DNA from: an uncultured Candidatus Melainabacteria bacterium
Lineage (GTDB): Bacteria; Cyanobacteriota; Vampirovibrionia; Gastranaerophilales; Gastranaerophilaceae
Direction of reading: 5' to 3'
Length of the DNA: 64,000 nt
Assembly (NCBI GenBank): GCA_934757245.1
Contig: CAKVLH010000009.1
Span: 10,392 to 74,391, forward strand
Shown here: positions 33,458 through 43,445 of the stretch, piece by piece
Numbering within the stretch: the stretch's first letter is position 1
Layout of the letters: each line of letters begins with the position of its first letter
Made by a program: the position numbers and the translations under genes
Notes under the pieces: generated by a model
The model's input: the letters and a program-made list of their open reading frames with translations, nothing else
Databases searched by the model: none
Told to the model about the DNA's origin: nothing

Positions 33458-36400
33458 AAAACTTTATGAAAATGATTTTAAAGTATTATTATACTGTTGT
33501 CGTAATGGCTTTGTTCATTTTGATTATGGGTATTGTAACCATTACCAAGACTCCGATTGATATTTTCCCTGAAATCAATACGCCCGTTGTAACAGCAGTT
33601 TGGACTTATACCGGCATGCCGGCAAAAGATATCGAGCGAAGAATTGTTACAATTGCAGAAAGAGCCTACGTTACAAGTGTTGATAACGTTGAACATATTG
33701 AATCGCAGTCGCTTTTGGGTGCAGGCGTAATTAGAGTATTTCTTCACCCCGGCTCTGATATTAATACTGGGATTACACAGGTTAGTGCGACATCTCACGT
33801 TTGTATGAAAACTATGCCAAGTGGGATTATGCCACCTAACATTTTGAAATACAAACCGACTACAATTCCTGTTTTACAGGTTGTAATTTCGTCTTTAAAA
33901 CTCCCTATTCAAAAGGTTACAGACTATGCGCAAAACAATATTAAAGTACAGTTGACTAAAGTTGAAGGCGCGCAAGCACCATTACCGATGGGTGGTAAAG
34001 TACGTCAAATTATAGTTGATTTGGATATGCAAAAAATGGAAGCAAGAGGTTTGACTCCAGCGGATGTTACAAAAGCAGTTGCCGGTCAAAACGTAATTAT
34101 ACCGTCAGGCAACACAAAAATCGGCGACAAGGATTATTTGATTTCTTTGAATAACGCGAGCGCAACTGTTGATGAAATGAACAATTTTCCTATTGTTTCG
34201 CCAAAAACTAACCAAGTTGTTTATTTATCAGATGTCGGTTATATTCATGACGGTAACGCTATCCAGACAAATATTGTGCGCCAAAATGGCAATGCCGGCT
34301 CACTTATGACCGTTTATAAATCAGGTACGGTTTCATCATTGAAGGTTGTAGACGGTACTAAAAAATTACTTCCAATAATTGCGAAAACTATTCCAAAAGA
34401 AGTCAACATGCAAGTTTTATTTGATCAATCAGTTTTCGTAAAAGCATCTATTCGAGATGTAATCTTTTCGGGGACTTTGGCTGCAATATTAACTGCATTG
34501 ATGATTTTGATATTCTTAGGTAGCGTTCGCTCAACCTTTATTATCGCAATTTCGATTCCGCTTTCTGTTCTGTTTGCGGTTATTTGCTCGTCTTTATGCG
34601 GTCAAACGATTAATATGATGTCATTGAGTGGTCTAGGGCTCGCAATCGGTATGCTTGTTGATAACGCAACCGTTGTCATTGAAAACATTTTGCGTAACAA
34701 AGAAACGATGCAAATGGCAACAATCAAGGATGTTATTTATAAATCTGCAAGCGAAGTTGCAACGCCGACTCTAGTATCCACACTTTCTATTTGTACGGTA
34801 TTTGCACCAATATTTTTGATGGAAGGCGCTACAAAATACTTGTTCATTCCGCTTGCAATGTCCGTAATTTTTTCTATGCTCGGTTCCTACATGCTATCAA
34901 ATACGCTCGTACCAGTGCTTGTAGATAAATTATTGAAAAAGAAAGAAGTATTAAAAGAATCATCAATTTTGTTTAAGATAAACAATTTTGTCAACACTAA
35001 TTTTGCAACTTTTAGGAACGCTTACAAAAAATTCCTTGTAAAAATGATTTTAAGGAGGCCAAAAAAAGTCGCTGTAATTTATGGCGCGGTTGTTCTTTCA
35101 GCCTTAATCCTAACTCCATTTATCGGTGAAAACTTCTTCCCTGAAGTTGATGCAGGTCAAATCAGACTTCACGTTTACGCACCACATGGTACTCGTATTG
35201 AAGAAACCGCAAGAGAATTTACTAAAGTTGAAGATGTAATCAGAAAAACAATTCCACCAAAAGAATTGGATACAATTCTTGATAACATCGGACTTCCGGC
35301 AAGTAGCTTGAACCTTGCATTTATGGATAACTCTCAAATCGGCGTCGGAGACGGCGAAATTCTGATTGCTTTAGGCGAAAAACACAAGCCAACAAAAACT
35401 TACGTTAAAAAACTAAGAAAAAATCTTAATAAAGAATTTCCTGATATGACGTTTTTCTTTCAAAACGCTGATATGGTAGGTAAAATTCTTAACTTTGGTT
35501 TGGCTTCTCCGATTGATATTCAAATTCAAGGTAAAAATGTTCAAGAAAACTATAAGCTAGCACAAAAAATGCTTGCAGATGTTAGGAAAATCAGAGGTGT
35601 AGCTGACGCACATATTCACCAAATCACAGACACTCCTGAAATCAAAATTGATGTTGATAAAACAAGGGCAAGTATGATGAATTTGTCGCAAGAAACTGTT
35701 TCAAGAAACGTTTTAACAGCTTTGACTTCCAGCGGTCAGGTTGCGCCAAATTATTGGGTTGATCCGACAAACGGCGTAAACTACACACTAGCTCTTCGAG
35801 TTCCACAATTCAATGTTGATACTGTGAAAAACGTAACAGACATTCCAGTGGCTTATGCGAATAATAACCCTGTAAGACTTGCTAATATTGCTTCCGTTCG
35901 TTCAAGTGAAACAGCAAGTGTTGTAAACCATTATGATATTATGCCTGTGTTTGATATCTTAATTAACCTTCAAGATAGAGATTTGGCCGGCGTTTCTAAT
36001 GATGTTAATAAAGTTATTAAAAAATACGAAAAAGACGCACCACGCGGTACATTCATTAACCTGTTAGGTCAAGCAAAATCAATGAACTATGTATTTTCAT
36101 CCCTTCTTTCTGGTTTGATGCTTGCGCTTATTTTGGTTTATTTGCTTATTGTTGTTAACTTCCAATCGTGGAGAAATCCGTTTATTATCATAACTCCTGT
36201 ACCATTGGCACTTTCAGGGATAATTTGGATGCTGTTTATATCCGATACAACATTTAGCGTTCAAGCCTTAATGGGTTCTATTATGGCGGTTGGTGTATCT
36301 TGCGCAAACTCAATTCTTGTTGTTTCATTTGCGACAGACAAAATGAAAGAAGGTTATTCATCAACTTTAGCTGCTATCGAAGCCGGCTATACAAGAATCA

Positions 36401-36612
36401 GACCTGTAATTATGACCGCTTCTGCAATGATTTTGGGTATGTTACCGATGGCTTTAGGTATTGGAGAAGGCGGTGAACAAAATGCTCCAATCGGTAGAAC
36501 AGTAATTGGCGGTTTGTTATTTGCAACTTTTGCAACGCTTGTAATTGTTCCATTGTTATTTGCAATTATGAACAAAAACAAAAAATTTGAGGTAGAAAAA
36601 GATGAAGATTAA
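33454..36612 (+). CDS. RND-family efflux transporter, inner-membrane pump
   Basis: This 1052-residue RND pump has 12 membrane helices and two large periplasmic loops. The N-terminal TPIDIFPEINTPVV, the TM4 motif AIGMLVDNATVVIENI (one Asp, then Asn) and the TM10-11 VGVSCANSILVVSFA are visible. Multidrug AcrB-type pumps usually have two Asp in TM4 and a TM10 Lys. The single Asp and lack of Lys suggest a diverged proton relay, so the substrate class is open. It is coupled to the channel gene (4-bp overlap) and the adaptor gene (11-bp overlap). Confidence 0.94.
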   Translation: MKNFMKMILKYYYTVVVMALFILIMGIVTITKTPIDIFPEINTPVVTAVWTYTGMPAKDIERRIVTIAERAYVTSVDNVEHIESQSLLGAGVIRVFLHPGSDINTGITQVSATSHVCMKTMPSGIMPPNILKYKPTTIPVLQVVISSLKLPIQKVTDYAQNNIKVQLTKVEGAQAPLPMGGKVRQIIVDLDMQKMEARGLTPADVTKAVAGQNVIIPSGNTKIGDKDYLISLNNASATVDEMNNFPIVSPKTNQVVYLSDVGYIHDGNAIQTNIVRQNGNAGSLMTVYKSGTVSSLKVVDGTKKLLPIIAKTIPKEVNMQVLFDQSVFVKASIRDVIFSGTLAAILTALMILIFLGSVRSTFIIAISIPLSVLFAVICSSLCGQTINMMSLSGLGLAIGMLVDNATVVIENILRNKETMQMATIKDVIYKSASEVATPTLVSTLSICTVFAPIFLMEGATKYLFIPLAMSVIFSMLGSYMLSNTLVPVLVDKLLKKKEVLKESSILFKINNFVNTNFATFRNAYKKFLVKMILRRPKKVAVIYGAVVLSALILTPFIGENFFPEVDAGQIRLHVYAPHGTRIEETAREFTKVEDVIRKTIPPKELDTILDNIGLPASSLNLAFMDNSQIGVGDGEILIALGEKHKPTKTYVKKLRKNLNKEFPDMTFFFQNADMVGKILNFGLASPIDIQIQGKNVQENYKLAQKMLADVRKIRGVADAHIHQITDTPEIKIDVDKTRASMMNLSQETVSRNVLTALTSSGQVAPNYWVDPTNGVNYTLALRVPQFNVDTVKNVTDIPVAYANNNPVRLANIASVRSSETASVVNHYDIMPVFDILINLQDRDLAGVSNDVNKVIKKYEKDAPRGTFINLLGQAKSMNYVFSSLLSGLMLALILVYLLIVVNFQSWRNPFIIITPVPLALSGIIWMLFISDTTFSVQALMGSIMAVGVSCANSILVVSFATDKMKEGYSSTLAAIEAGYTRIRPVIMTASAMILGMLPMALGIGEGGEQNAPIGRTVIGGLLFATFATLVIVPLLFAIMNKNKKFEVEKDED

Positions 36613-37768
36613 TAAGAGAAATATAATAATCACAATTGTCGCATTTTTATTACTCGTTGGAATTATTCCAAAAGCTGTACGCTTCATAACGACATCAATT
36701 AATGCAAGAGAGGCAAAGTATGTTGCACTTGTTGAAAAACCTACTTTGACAAACGGTCAAGATGGTTTAGAACTTTCCGGTGAATTGAAACCATATTTAC
36801 AAACTGAAATGTTTTCTAGAATTAATGGGCTGGTTTCAGAAAGATATGTTCAGTTAGGCGACCACGTAAAAAAAGGACAATTACTAGCAACTATTGATAC
36901 TCCGGATTTAGATGCAGAAGCATCTAGTGCAAAATCTGCGCTTATTTCTACAGAAAAACATTTAATGGAAACCAAGTATCAATACAATTTTGCAAAACAA
37001 ACTTATGAAAGGTTTAAGAATTCCTCTTCTGATGGCGCAATTTCAAGGCAAGATTTAGAGACAAAATACAACGAATTTAAAACTTCTGAAATGAATTATC
37101 TTGGCGCGCAAGCAGATGTTGATAAAGCGAAACAGGATTTAAACAGATTAACAGCCCTTCAAGGATACAAGCGAGTGATTGCACCGTTTGACGGAGTGAT
37201 TAGTAAATATAATATTGATGCCGGTGCTAACGTTGTATCAGGCGGAAGTTCAACAAGCACAAGCCTTTTTGAAATCCAACAAATTGATAAATTCAGAGCA
37301 ACGATTTTTGTTCCGCAAAATTACGTTCGATTTATAAAAGACGGTCAGGCTGTTGAAGTCTACATTCCAGAAAATCCTAGCCAAAAGTTCAAAGGGTATA
37401 TTTCTCAGATTTCCGGTAAATTAGATAATGTTTCACGTGCAATGGAAGTTGCACTTATTATTCCAAATGACGGTAAATCCGGACTTTATAGCGGTTTGTA
37501 CGTAAAAACTAATATTGATATTAAGGATAAACAAAAATATTTGACAATTAATCCGGCATGCTTAACTACATTTAATTCGCCAGACCAATATGTTGCGCAA
37601 GTTAAACCTGATTCAACCATTCACTTTATCAAAGTTAAACAAGGACGTGATTTTGGCGATAAAGTTGAAATTTTGGAAGGGTTAAAAGGTGATGAAAACT
37701 TAATCACAAATATAAACGACAACCTTAAAGAAGGAGATAAGGTTGAGTTTAAGGATATCCAAAATTAA
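36602..37768 (+). CDS. RND periplasmic adaptor (membrane fusion protein)
   Basis: The adaptor links the RND pump to the outer-membrane channel. The 388-residue protein has an N-terminal membrane anchor (IIITIVAFLLLVGIIPK), a biotinyl-lipoyl half (GLVSERYVQLGDHVKKGQLLATIDTPDL), a coiled-coil hairpin and the second lipoyl half (GYKRVIAPFDGVISKYNID), then beta-barrel and membrane-proximal domains. The gene order channel-pump-adaptor is unusual, since the adaptor gene is usually first. A bidirectional terminator follows at 37839. Confidence 0.93.
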   Translation: MKINKRNIIITIVAFLLLVGIIPKAVRFITTSINAREAKYVALVEKPTLTNGQDGLELSGELKPYLQTEMFSRINGLVSERYVQLGDHVKKGQLLATIDTPDLDAEASSAKSALISTEKHLMETKYQYNFAKQTYERFKNSSSDGAISRQDLETKYNEFKTSEMNYLGAQADVDKAKQDLNRLTALQGYKRVIAPFDGVISKYNIDAGANVVSGGSSTSTSLFEIQQIDKFRATIFVPQNYVRFIKDGQAVEVYIPENPSQKFKGYISQISGKLDNVSRAMEVALIIPNDGKSGLYSGLYVKTNIDIKDKQKYLTINPACLTTFNSPDQYVAQVKPDSTIHFIKVKQGRDFGDKVEILEGLKGDENLITNINDNLKEGDKVEFKDIQN

Positions 37769-37838
37769 GTTAGGTTTGCAAATTACACCATATTTTTTTT
37801 GATAATCATTACATAATAATTACACAATTGTAAAAAAT

Positions 37839-37873
37839 AAAGGGTTTCAGATGATTTCTGAAACCCTTTATTT
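37839..37873. terminator. Bidirectional terminator between efflux operon and tRNA-Pro
   Basis: AAAGGGTTTCAG, loop ATGATTT, CTGAAACCCTTT is a perfect 12-bp stem. T-runs follow on both strands (ATTTT on plus, ATTTTTTAC on minus). It overlaps the tRNA-Pro 3' region by only a few bases. Confidence 0.93.
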
Positions 37874-37876
37874 TAA

Positions 37877-37954
37877 ATGGTCGGGATGACACGATTCGAA
37901 CGTGCGACCCCCTCGTCCCAAGCGAGGTGCGCTACCAAACTGCGCTACATCCCG
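37877..37954 (-). tRNA. tRNA-Pro (TGG)
   Basis: On the minus strand, acceptor CGGGATG pairs with CATCCCG, the anticodon loop CTTGGGA gives TGG, and the T-loop is TTCGAAT. CCA is encoded at 37877-37879. Confidence 0.95.
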
Positions 37955-38061
37955 AAAATGCAACTATAGAAGCTGACTTCTAATATAAAATTATCAATGC
38001 CCAACTAGTGCAAAACAATCTTAACTTAAACAAAATCAAAAATCAAGTCTTTTATTTAATT

Positions 38062-38083
38062 TTGATGTATAATATTTTCACGA
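38062..38083 (+). promoter_or_regulatory. TATAAT box just before the ilvB-like start
   Basis: GTATAAT ends at 38073. The first in-frame ATG is at 38083 and the next at 38101, neither with a Shine-Dalgarno sequence. Transcription from this box would begin about 38080, giving a leaderless or very short leader mRNA. Confidence 0.5.
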
Positions 38084-39699
38084 TGGTTAAATCAATTAAC
38101 ATGACAAAAACCGTAAATTCAGCGGCAGTTCTAGTTCACACACTTACTGAACTTGGCGTAGAAAGCGTATTTGGCTACCCTGGAGCTGCGGTATTGAGCA
38201 TCTATAATGAGCTTTCAAAAGTCAAAGAAATCAAGCACTATCTTGTTCGCCATGAGCAAGCTGCCGTACATGCAGCTGAAGGTTATGCCCGAGTTTGTGG
38301 AAAAGCCGGAGTTGTTTTAGTAACTTCAGGTCCAGGTTTTACAAACACCATTACCGGAATTGCCAACGCTTATGCCGATTCAACTCCGCTTGTAATTTTA
38401 GCAGGAGACGTCCCTTCCACAAACAAATCCGGCAAGATTTTCCAAAATGTTAACATTGAATCTATTGTTGGTTCTTGTTGCAAAAAAGTCTACACTCTTA
38501 AATACAACGATGATATTGCACAAGTTATAAAATCTGCATTTCAAGAAGCAACATCTGGCGTTAAAGGCCCTGTAGTAGTGGCGCTTCCAAGAAATATTTT
38601 AGAAGCCGAATATCATGAGAGAAAATCATCAGAAGAAACGCAACTTACAACAATAAAAGATTTTTCTAAAGAAATCGCAACCTTATCTGATTTAATCAAC
38701 AAAGCTCAAAGACCTCTTGTTATGCTCGGAGGGGGTTGTATAAACGCGCCTGAAGAAGTTGAAAATTTTATTTCTAAAATTCAATGTCCGGTTGTATCTA
38801 CTCTCATGGGAATTGGAATTTATCCTTCTGAAAACAGGCTATATCTTGGCATGATTGGACTGAATGGAGTTGAAATTGCAAATTCCGCGCTTAAACAATG
38901 CGACTTGCTAATTACGCTTGGCGCTGGTTTTTCTGATCGTTCAACATGCAAAAACCGCGAATTCACAAAGAGTTTTAAGATTGCAAGTATCAATTTAAAA
39001 CCAACGACCAAACCCGTAGATTATGAAATTATTGCGGACATTAAAGAATTTTTGCAGGAATTTACTGCTTCTAGCAATCAATTTGAAAGATCTGAAAAAT
39101 GGCTTATGGAAATTGATTCTATTGCAGATGAAGAAGAATTCGAGGAAGATAACTCTGAGAAATTGCATTCTTCATACGTTTTAGAAACAGTTTCAGATTT
39201 TACAAAATATTTTGAACCTGTTGTTGTTACAGATGTCGGTCAGCACCAAATGTTAACCGCACAATTTTTCAACTTTAATAAACCAAGAAAATTTATAACT
39301 TCAGGTGGGCTTGGTACAATGGGATTTGGACTGCCGGCGTCAATCGGAGCTTACATTGCAAATCCTAACAGCCTTGTGTTAAACATTACTGGCGACGGCT
39401 CTTTCCAAATGAATTTACAAGAGCTTGCAACCTGCCGCGAACACAACATTCCGTTAAAAGTTATTATTATGAATAACAGTTATCTTGGCATGGTGCGCGA
39501 ACTTCAAGAAAAAATTTACAATAGACGTTATCAAGTTGAAATGATAAATCCGGATTTCACCAAAATCGCAGAGGCCTATGATTTATTTGCAATTAGAGTT
39601 GAGAAAAAAGAAGAATTAATTCCGGCTTTAGAAAAAGCAATCAGTCATAATGGTACCGCAATAATTGATGTTGTGATTGATTCGTTTGAAAATATTTAG
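38083..39699 (+). CDS. Thiamine-diphosphate enzyme, acetolactate synthase large subunit-like
   Basis: This ThDP-dependent decarboxylase-family protein has about 538 residues. The N-terminal domain has FGYPGAAVLSIYNEL and the conserved Glu in RHEQAAVHAAEGYAR. The central domain follows. The C-terminal domain has GDGSFQMNLQELATCREHNIPLKVIIMNN, the ThDP/Mg site (GDG...NN). The layout matches acetolactate synthase (first step of branched-chain amino acid synthesis). No small subunit ilvN is adjacent, so it could be the catabolic type or another family member. Starts at 38083 or 38101 are both possible. Confidence 0.82.
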   Translation: MVKSINMTKTVNSAAVLVHTLTELGVESVFGYPGAAVLSIYNELSKVKEIKHYLVRHEQAAVHAAEGYARVCGKAGVVLVTSGPGFTNTITGIANAYADSTPLVILAGDVPSTNKSGKIFQNVNIESIVGSCCKKVYTLKYNDDIAQVIKSAFQEATSGVKGPVVVALPRNILEAEYHERKSSEETQLTTIKDFSKEIATLSDLINKAQRPLVMLGGGCINAPEEVENFISKIQCPVVSTLMGIGIYPSENRLYLGMIGLNGVEIANSALKQCDLLITLGAGFSDRSTCKNREFTKSFKIASINLKPTTKPVDYEIIADIKEFLQEFTASSNQFERSEKWLMEIDSIADEEEFEEDNSEKLHSSYVLETVSDFTKYFEPVVVTDVGQHQMLTAQFFNFNKPRKFITSGGLGTMGFGLPASIGAYIANPNSLVLNITGDGSFQMNLQELATCREHNIPLKVIIMNNSYLGMVRELQEKIYNRRYQVEMINPDFTKIAEAYDLFAIRVEKKEELIPALEKAISHNGTAIIDVVIDSFENI

Positions 39700-39708
39700 G
39701 AGTAAAGT

Positions 39709-40278
39709 ATGAAAATCGTTTTGGCATCTTCAAATGCCCACAAAGTTAAAGAGATTAATGAAATTGTAGCAGGAAGCGGTCTGGAATTTATTTTACCGCC
39801 GGAAGGTTTTGACCCGATAGAAAATGGTGCGACTTTTGAAGAAAACTCTTTAATTAAAGCAAAAGCTGCTTGGGAATTAACCAAAACTTGGAGTCTAGCC
39901 GATGACTCAGGGCTTTGTATTGACGCATTAGGCGGTGCCCCGGGGATATATTCTGCTCGTTATGCTGAAACATCTGCTAAAAGAATTGAGCGCGTTTTAA
40001 AAGAAATGGAAAATAAAACCGATAGAACTGCACATTTTGCATGTTGTATGACTTTAATTAATCCAAACGGAGAGGTTGAATATTCAACAACAGGAATCTG
40101 CGAAGGTTCAATTACAAGAGAAGCGCGCGGACAAAACGGATTTGGTTATGATCCGATATTTTTAGTAAAAAATGATACACGCACAATTGCAGAATTAAGC
40201 GAGGATGAGAAAAACCAGATTTCTCATCGTTCAATAGCTTTGAGAAGGGTGTGTGAATATTTAAAAGAGACTGTCTAG
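39709..40278 (+). CDS. rdgB: XTP/dITP pyrophosphatase RdgB/HAM1
   Basis: This enzyme hydrolyses XTP, dITP and similar non-canonical nucleotides, keeping them out of DNA. The 189-residue protein has the family opening LASSNAHKVKEINEI and WSLADDSGLCIDALGGAPGIYSARYA, with the metal-binding acidic residues. The C-terminal AELSEDEKNQISHRSIAL segment is also typical. It lies 9 bp after the ilvB-like gene, so they are probably co-transcribed. GGAG lies just before the ATG. Confidence 0.95.
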   Translation: MKIVLASSNAHKVKEINEIVAGSGLEFILPPEGFDPIENGATFEENSLIKAKAAWELTKTWSLADDSGLCIDALGGAPGIYSARYAETSAKRIERVLKEMENKTDRTAHFACCMTLINPNGEVEYSTTGICEGSITREARGQNGFGYDPIFLVKNDTRTIAELSEDEKNQISHRSIALRRVCEYLKETV

Positions 40279-40346
40279 AGCATGTAAGAACCCGACAAGC
40301 TATGCTTGGCGCGTGAGACGGACTTTGAGAATAAGAAATCAAAAAA

Positions 40347-40422
40347 TGCGCCTGGAGGGAGTCGAACCCACGGCAGACAAGGTTTAGGAAACCTCCGCTC
40401 TATCCTACTGAGCTACAAGCGC
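40347..40422 (-). tRNA. tRNA-Arg (CCT)
   Basis: On the minus strand, acceptor GCGCTTG pairs with CAGGCGC, the anticodon arm GAGGT-TTCCTAA-ACCTT gives CCT, and the T-loop is TTCGACT. One T-stem mismatch is present and CCA is not encoded. T-rich sequence follows. Confidence 0.93.
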
Positions 40423-40476
40423 ATATAATTAAGTATACTCAATTAATATCACCTTGTAAACCCTGAGTAAAAATGT

Positions 40477-40492
40477 TAAAATGTTACGTGTA
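40477..40492 (+). promoter_or_regulatory. TGTTAAAAT box at the glycosyltransferase start
   Basis: TGTTAAAAT ends at 40482 and the ATG is at 40492. There is no Shine-Dalgarno sequence. This is a third or fourth example of a near-leaderless start in the window. Confidence 0.5.
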
Positions 40493-41427
40493 TGAAAAAT
40501 AAGAAGATTTTAGCGATTTTGCCGGTAAGTATTGGCGGACGCTTAACCACAAATAGTATTATTGACGGCTTCCGACAAAACGGTTGTGATGTTACAGTTT
40601 TTGATGAGCTTTTTGATAAAAATCTGACTGATTGTCTAAAATCTAATTACGACTATATTGCAGGATATGATTTTTCCGGTTTAAAAATAAAAATTGATAA
40701 CAACTTATCTTATCCTTCACTAAATTACTTTTCTGACGACATAAGAAGTAAGGCATCCGGTCCTGAGTGGGAAAAATATCTTCCATACTTAGAAAATCAC
40801 GACAACTACACTTTCTATTGGGATAAAGTTTTAACGGAATACGAAACATTTAGGAATATAAACTATTTACCGCACTTTGTGAATTTTGATATTTACAAGG
40901 ATTTAGGAATAAAACCTAAATTTGATTTGATGTTTGCAGGGCGTTTAGATACAGATTACAGACTAAGTTTTTTTGAAGAACTTATCACGAAGCTTCCGGA
41001 CTTAAAAATAGCTTGGTATGCAATAGACAGGCACTATAAAGATGCCATTAAACGCTCAAAGTATCCGGAACTTATAGAGCGTTGCTATCAAGGTTTTATT
41101 GATAATGAAACAGATATGGCAAAGGCGATTAATAATTCAAAAATCGTTTTTAACATGAACTCTCAAGGAATTTCATCCTTAAATTACAGGACGTTTCAAA
41201 CTGTCGCTTGTAAAAGGCTTATGTTGAGCGACTTTAGAGAAGAACTTGCGCTTTTCGAAGGACACATGCCTTTTTACGAAGATTTCTCAGATTTAATTTT
41301 TAAGATTGAAAGTTATTTGGAAGATAATGAAGCATACAATAAAGTCGTAGAAGAATGCTACAGAATAGCGCAACAGAGTCATAATTCCAAAGATTGCACT
41401 CGATATATGTTGAAAGTCGCACAATAA
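40492..41427 (+). CDS. CgeB-like glycosyltransferase
   Basis: This 311-residue protein resembles the CgeB/spore-maturation-type GT-B glycosyltransferases. It has an N-terminal Rossmann start (KKILAILPVSIGGRLTTNSII), the middle FDLMFAGRLDTDYRLSFFEEL and the C-terminal FNMNSQGISSLNYRTFQTVACKRLMLSDF (sugar-nucleotide domain with the conserved Glu/Phe-Thr region). The acceptor is unknown; flagellin or surface glycans are possible but not linked by position. A short REP-like hairpin follows at 41430. Confidence 0.75.
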   Translation: MKNKKILAILPVSIGGRLTTNSIIDGFRQNGCDVTVFDELFDKNLTDCLKSNYDYIAGYDFSGLKIKIDNNLSYPSLNYFSDDIRSKASGPEWEKYLPYLENHDNYTFYWDKVLTEYETFRNINYLPHFVNFDIYKDLGIKPKFDLMFAGRLDTDYRLSFFEELITKLPDLKIAWYAIDRHYKDAIKRSKYPELIERCYQGFIDNETDMAKAINNSKIVFNMNSQGISSLNYRTFQTVACKRLMLSDFREELALFEGHMPFYEDFSDLIFKIESYLEDNEAYNKVVEECYRIAQQSHNSKDCTRYMLKVAQ

Positions 41428-41452
41428 AAGTTTTTGTTGGGGTAGAAACCCC
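41428..41452. repeat. REP-like hairpin with CCTACA flank
   Basis: TTGGGGT-AGAA-ACCCCAA followed by CCTACATTC. Other hairpins with different stems but the same CCTACA flank lie at 53951, 59140, 62278 and 63255. This one separates convergent genes. Confidence 0.65.
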
Positions 41453-41485
41453 AACCTACATTCTTTATGCTTCTCATCAAATCGT

Positions 41486-42730
41486 TTATTTACCGCAACA
41501 ATTTTTAAATTTCTTGCCACTTCCACAAGGGCAAGGGTCGTTTCTACCTACTTTTTCTGTCGCAACAGGAGTTTGCGGTTTTTCTTCTGTCATATAATCA
41601 AACATTTCTGAGAAAGCTTTTGAGCAAAATAAAACAGTTGCAGAAGAATAAATCTTTTCATTCAAATAATCTGATTTGTAATTTTTAATCAATTCTTCAA
41701 ATGAATAACTTGTGCCCAAAATTTCGTTGATTACTTCCATAAAATTAGGATACTTTGTTGAAACTCTTTCCAAAATCGTGTTTGGAATAGAATCATTTGT
41801 CAAAAAGTATTCTAAACAAGCTTTCGCGTTTTCTACATTGTCTTTGTTTTCAAAAATCTTGCAAAAAGTTTCATAGAATGGAATTGCATAAAGTCCGTTT
41901 TCTTTGTCAAAAATAACTGCAACATCATAAGTTTCGTTGTGAGAAGCAAATCCGCCCATTGAATTTTCCAAGAAATTTGAATAATTGTTGTCCAATTCTT
42001 TTACATGGAAGAATTTATATTCTGCAATATCACATCCTTTATCAGACAAATCAATTTCTTCACCTTCATTAAACGCGCCAATAATATCATCCGCGTGTTT
42101 ATTTGTTGTTAAAATCAAATCTTTATCAAATGTTTTAATAAATTTTTCATACATTTCTGCGATTGTTGATTTAACTTCATTTTCTTTTTCTTCATTATCC
42201 AAATACAACAATCTAGGCGTATGCACCAATTTCATTACTGCATATCTGTATGCTTCTTCTTTTTGTGAGTGAGAAAGCACGCTTGAAATCTCAATTACAT
42301 AATATTCGCCATCAAGTTCAAAGATTCTAGCAACAATAAATTGACCGGCATAAATACCTCTAAAGTTAGTCATTTTAGTAAGCGAAAGCACTTTATAAGT
42401 TTTTTCGTTGACCAAATTATACAATTCAAATCCGTTTTTAAGAATTTTTTTGATTTCAAAAATAGAATTTTGAGCGTGTGCAAGTTTTTCAATAACTTCG
42501 CTTGCGCCTTTTTCATCTTTGTACATTTCTAAAATTGATTTACCGCTAATTCTGCGCTCAAACACGTATGGCAAAAAGATTTTTTCCATTTGATTAAGCG
42601 AAATATTTCTAGCACCAATTGTAGCTAAATATTCATCAAAATCAGACTTAATCGTTTCATTAGATTGTGTAAAATCAAAAATTTCTTTTAATGCGTCATT
42701 AATTGTATTAATTTTTTCTATAACTGTCAT
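41486..42730 (-). CDS. SEC-C motif protein
   Basis: This 414-residue protein ends in a SEC-C zinc motif ([19 protein letters not shown]), a small module also found at the end of SecA and in many accessory proteins. The rest is a long helical region without a recognised catalytic motif. I choose the ATG at 42730 (MTVIEKIN), which has GAAGG 5 nt upstream, rather than the more distal open frame. It is divergent from dnaB with the CheD-like gene between, and its role is unknown. Metal binding at the C-terminus is likely. Confidence 0.8.
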   Translation of the reverse strand: MTVIEKINTINDALKEIFDFTQSNETIKSDFDEYLATIGARNISLNQMEKIFLPYVFERRISGKSILEMYKDEKGASEVIEKLAHAQNSIFEIKKILKNGFELYNLVNEKTYKVLSLTKMTNFRGIYAGQFIVARIFELDGEYYVIEISSVLSHSQKEEAYRYAVMKLVHTPRLLYLDNEEKENEVKSTIAEMYEKFIKTFDKDLILTTNKHADDIIGAFNEGEEIDLSDKGCDIAEYKFFHVKELDNNYSNFLENSMGGFASHNETYDVAVIFDKENGLYAIPFYETFCKIFENKDNVENAKACLEYFLTNDSIPNTILERVSTKYPNFMEVINEILGTSYSFEELIKNYKSDYLNEKIYSSATVLFCSKAFSEMFDYMTEEKPQTPVATEKVGRNDPCPCGSGKKFKNCCGK

Positions 42731-42805
42731 TGCCTTCTCCTCGTTAATCCAAGAATACATTAAACATAATGTGTTCGCAATAATACAGGTAGGCAAGAGA
42801 AACTA

Positions 42806-43393
42806 TTACAGCATAGACGGGTCAATTTCTACCCATTCGTGAGTTTTTTGCAAGATAGATTCTATTTCTTCCGGCTTCATTGATTTAATTTTGTCTGGAC
42901 TCAAACCTAATTTTTCAAACGCTTCATTTGATAACGTTATTTTATCACCACTTGCAAGTAAGTTGTCGAAAGTTCTCACCCCATTTTTCTTTCCGCAAAC
43001 CATTGTTAACGGTAGTTCATCTAAGGCTTCGGCAACTGTACTATAAACTTCACAACTTGATGTTCGGACTTTCGGGTCGAGCCTACTAACTTCCCAACCA
43101 CCGGTAATTACAGCTTTCGCTTCGCCAAATTTATCTAAAAAGCTGTCTAACATAGGACGGAATTTATCCAGAAATGTTTTACGATTAAAGAATTGCGGAT
43201 CAATATGTCCCATTAAATTATGTTCACCTGAATTAACAACAAATGCAGTACAACTATTAGCACTTCTTGTATAAACATCTTTGCCGACTTTCGAATCACT
43301 TAAAGTATAACGCATACCTTCGCCAACTTCAGTCGCAGAACGTCCTAACTTTTTGACCATTGGTTCAATTGATTGAGAAAATTTTATTTGCAT
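42806..43393 (-). CDS. CheD/CNF-like deamidase candidate
   Basis: This 195-residue protein starts MQIKFSQ. Residues 46-66 read NSCTAFVVNSGEHNLMGHIDP; Cys48 and His63 are 15 apart, like the Cys-His pair of CNF1-type deamidases. The later KAVITGGW, STVAEALDELPLTMV and GDKITLS resemble the CheD fold (GGA, rN..v...L, tG.v.v). CheD-like proteins deamidate chemoreceptor Gln; CNF-like toxins deamidate Rho. No chemotaxis gene is adjacent. The family call is inferred from spacing and shape. Confidence 0.45.
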   Translation of the reverse strand: MQIKFSQSIEPMVKKLGRSATEVGEGMRYTLSDSKVGKDVYTRSANSCTAFVVNSGEHNLMGHIDPQFFNRKTFLDKFRPMLDSFLDKFGEAKAVITGGWEVSRLDPKVRTSSCEVYSTVAEALDELPLTMVCGKKNGVRTFDNLLASGDKITLSNEAFEKLGLSPDKIKSMKPEEIESILQKTHEWVEIDPSML

Positions 43394-43445
43394 AACACAC
43401 CTTCTTCATTTTATGTAAACACGCTACAGTTTTAAATTTGCCTTT

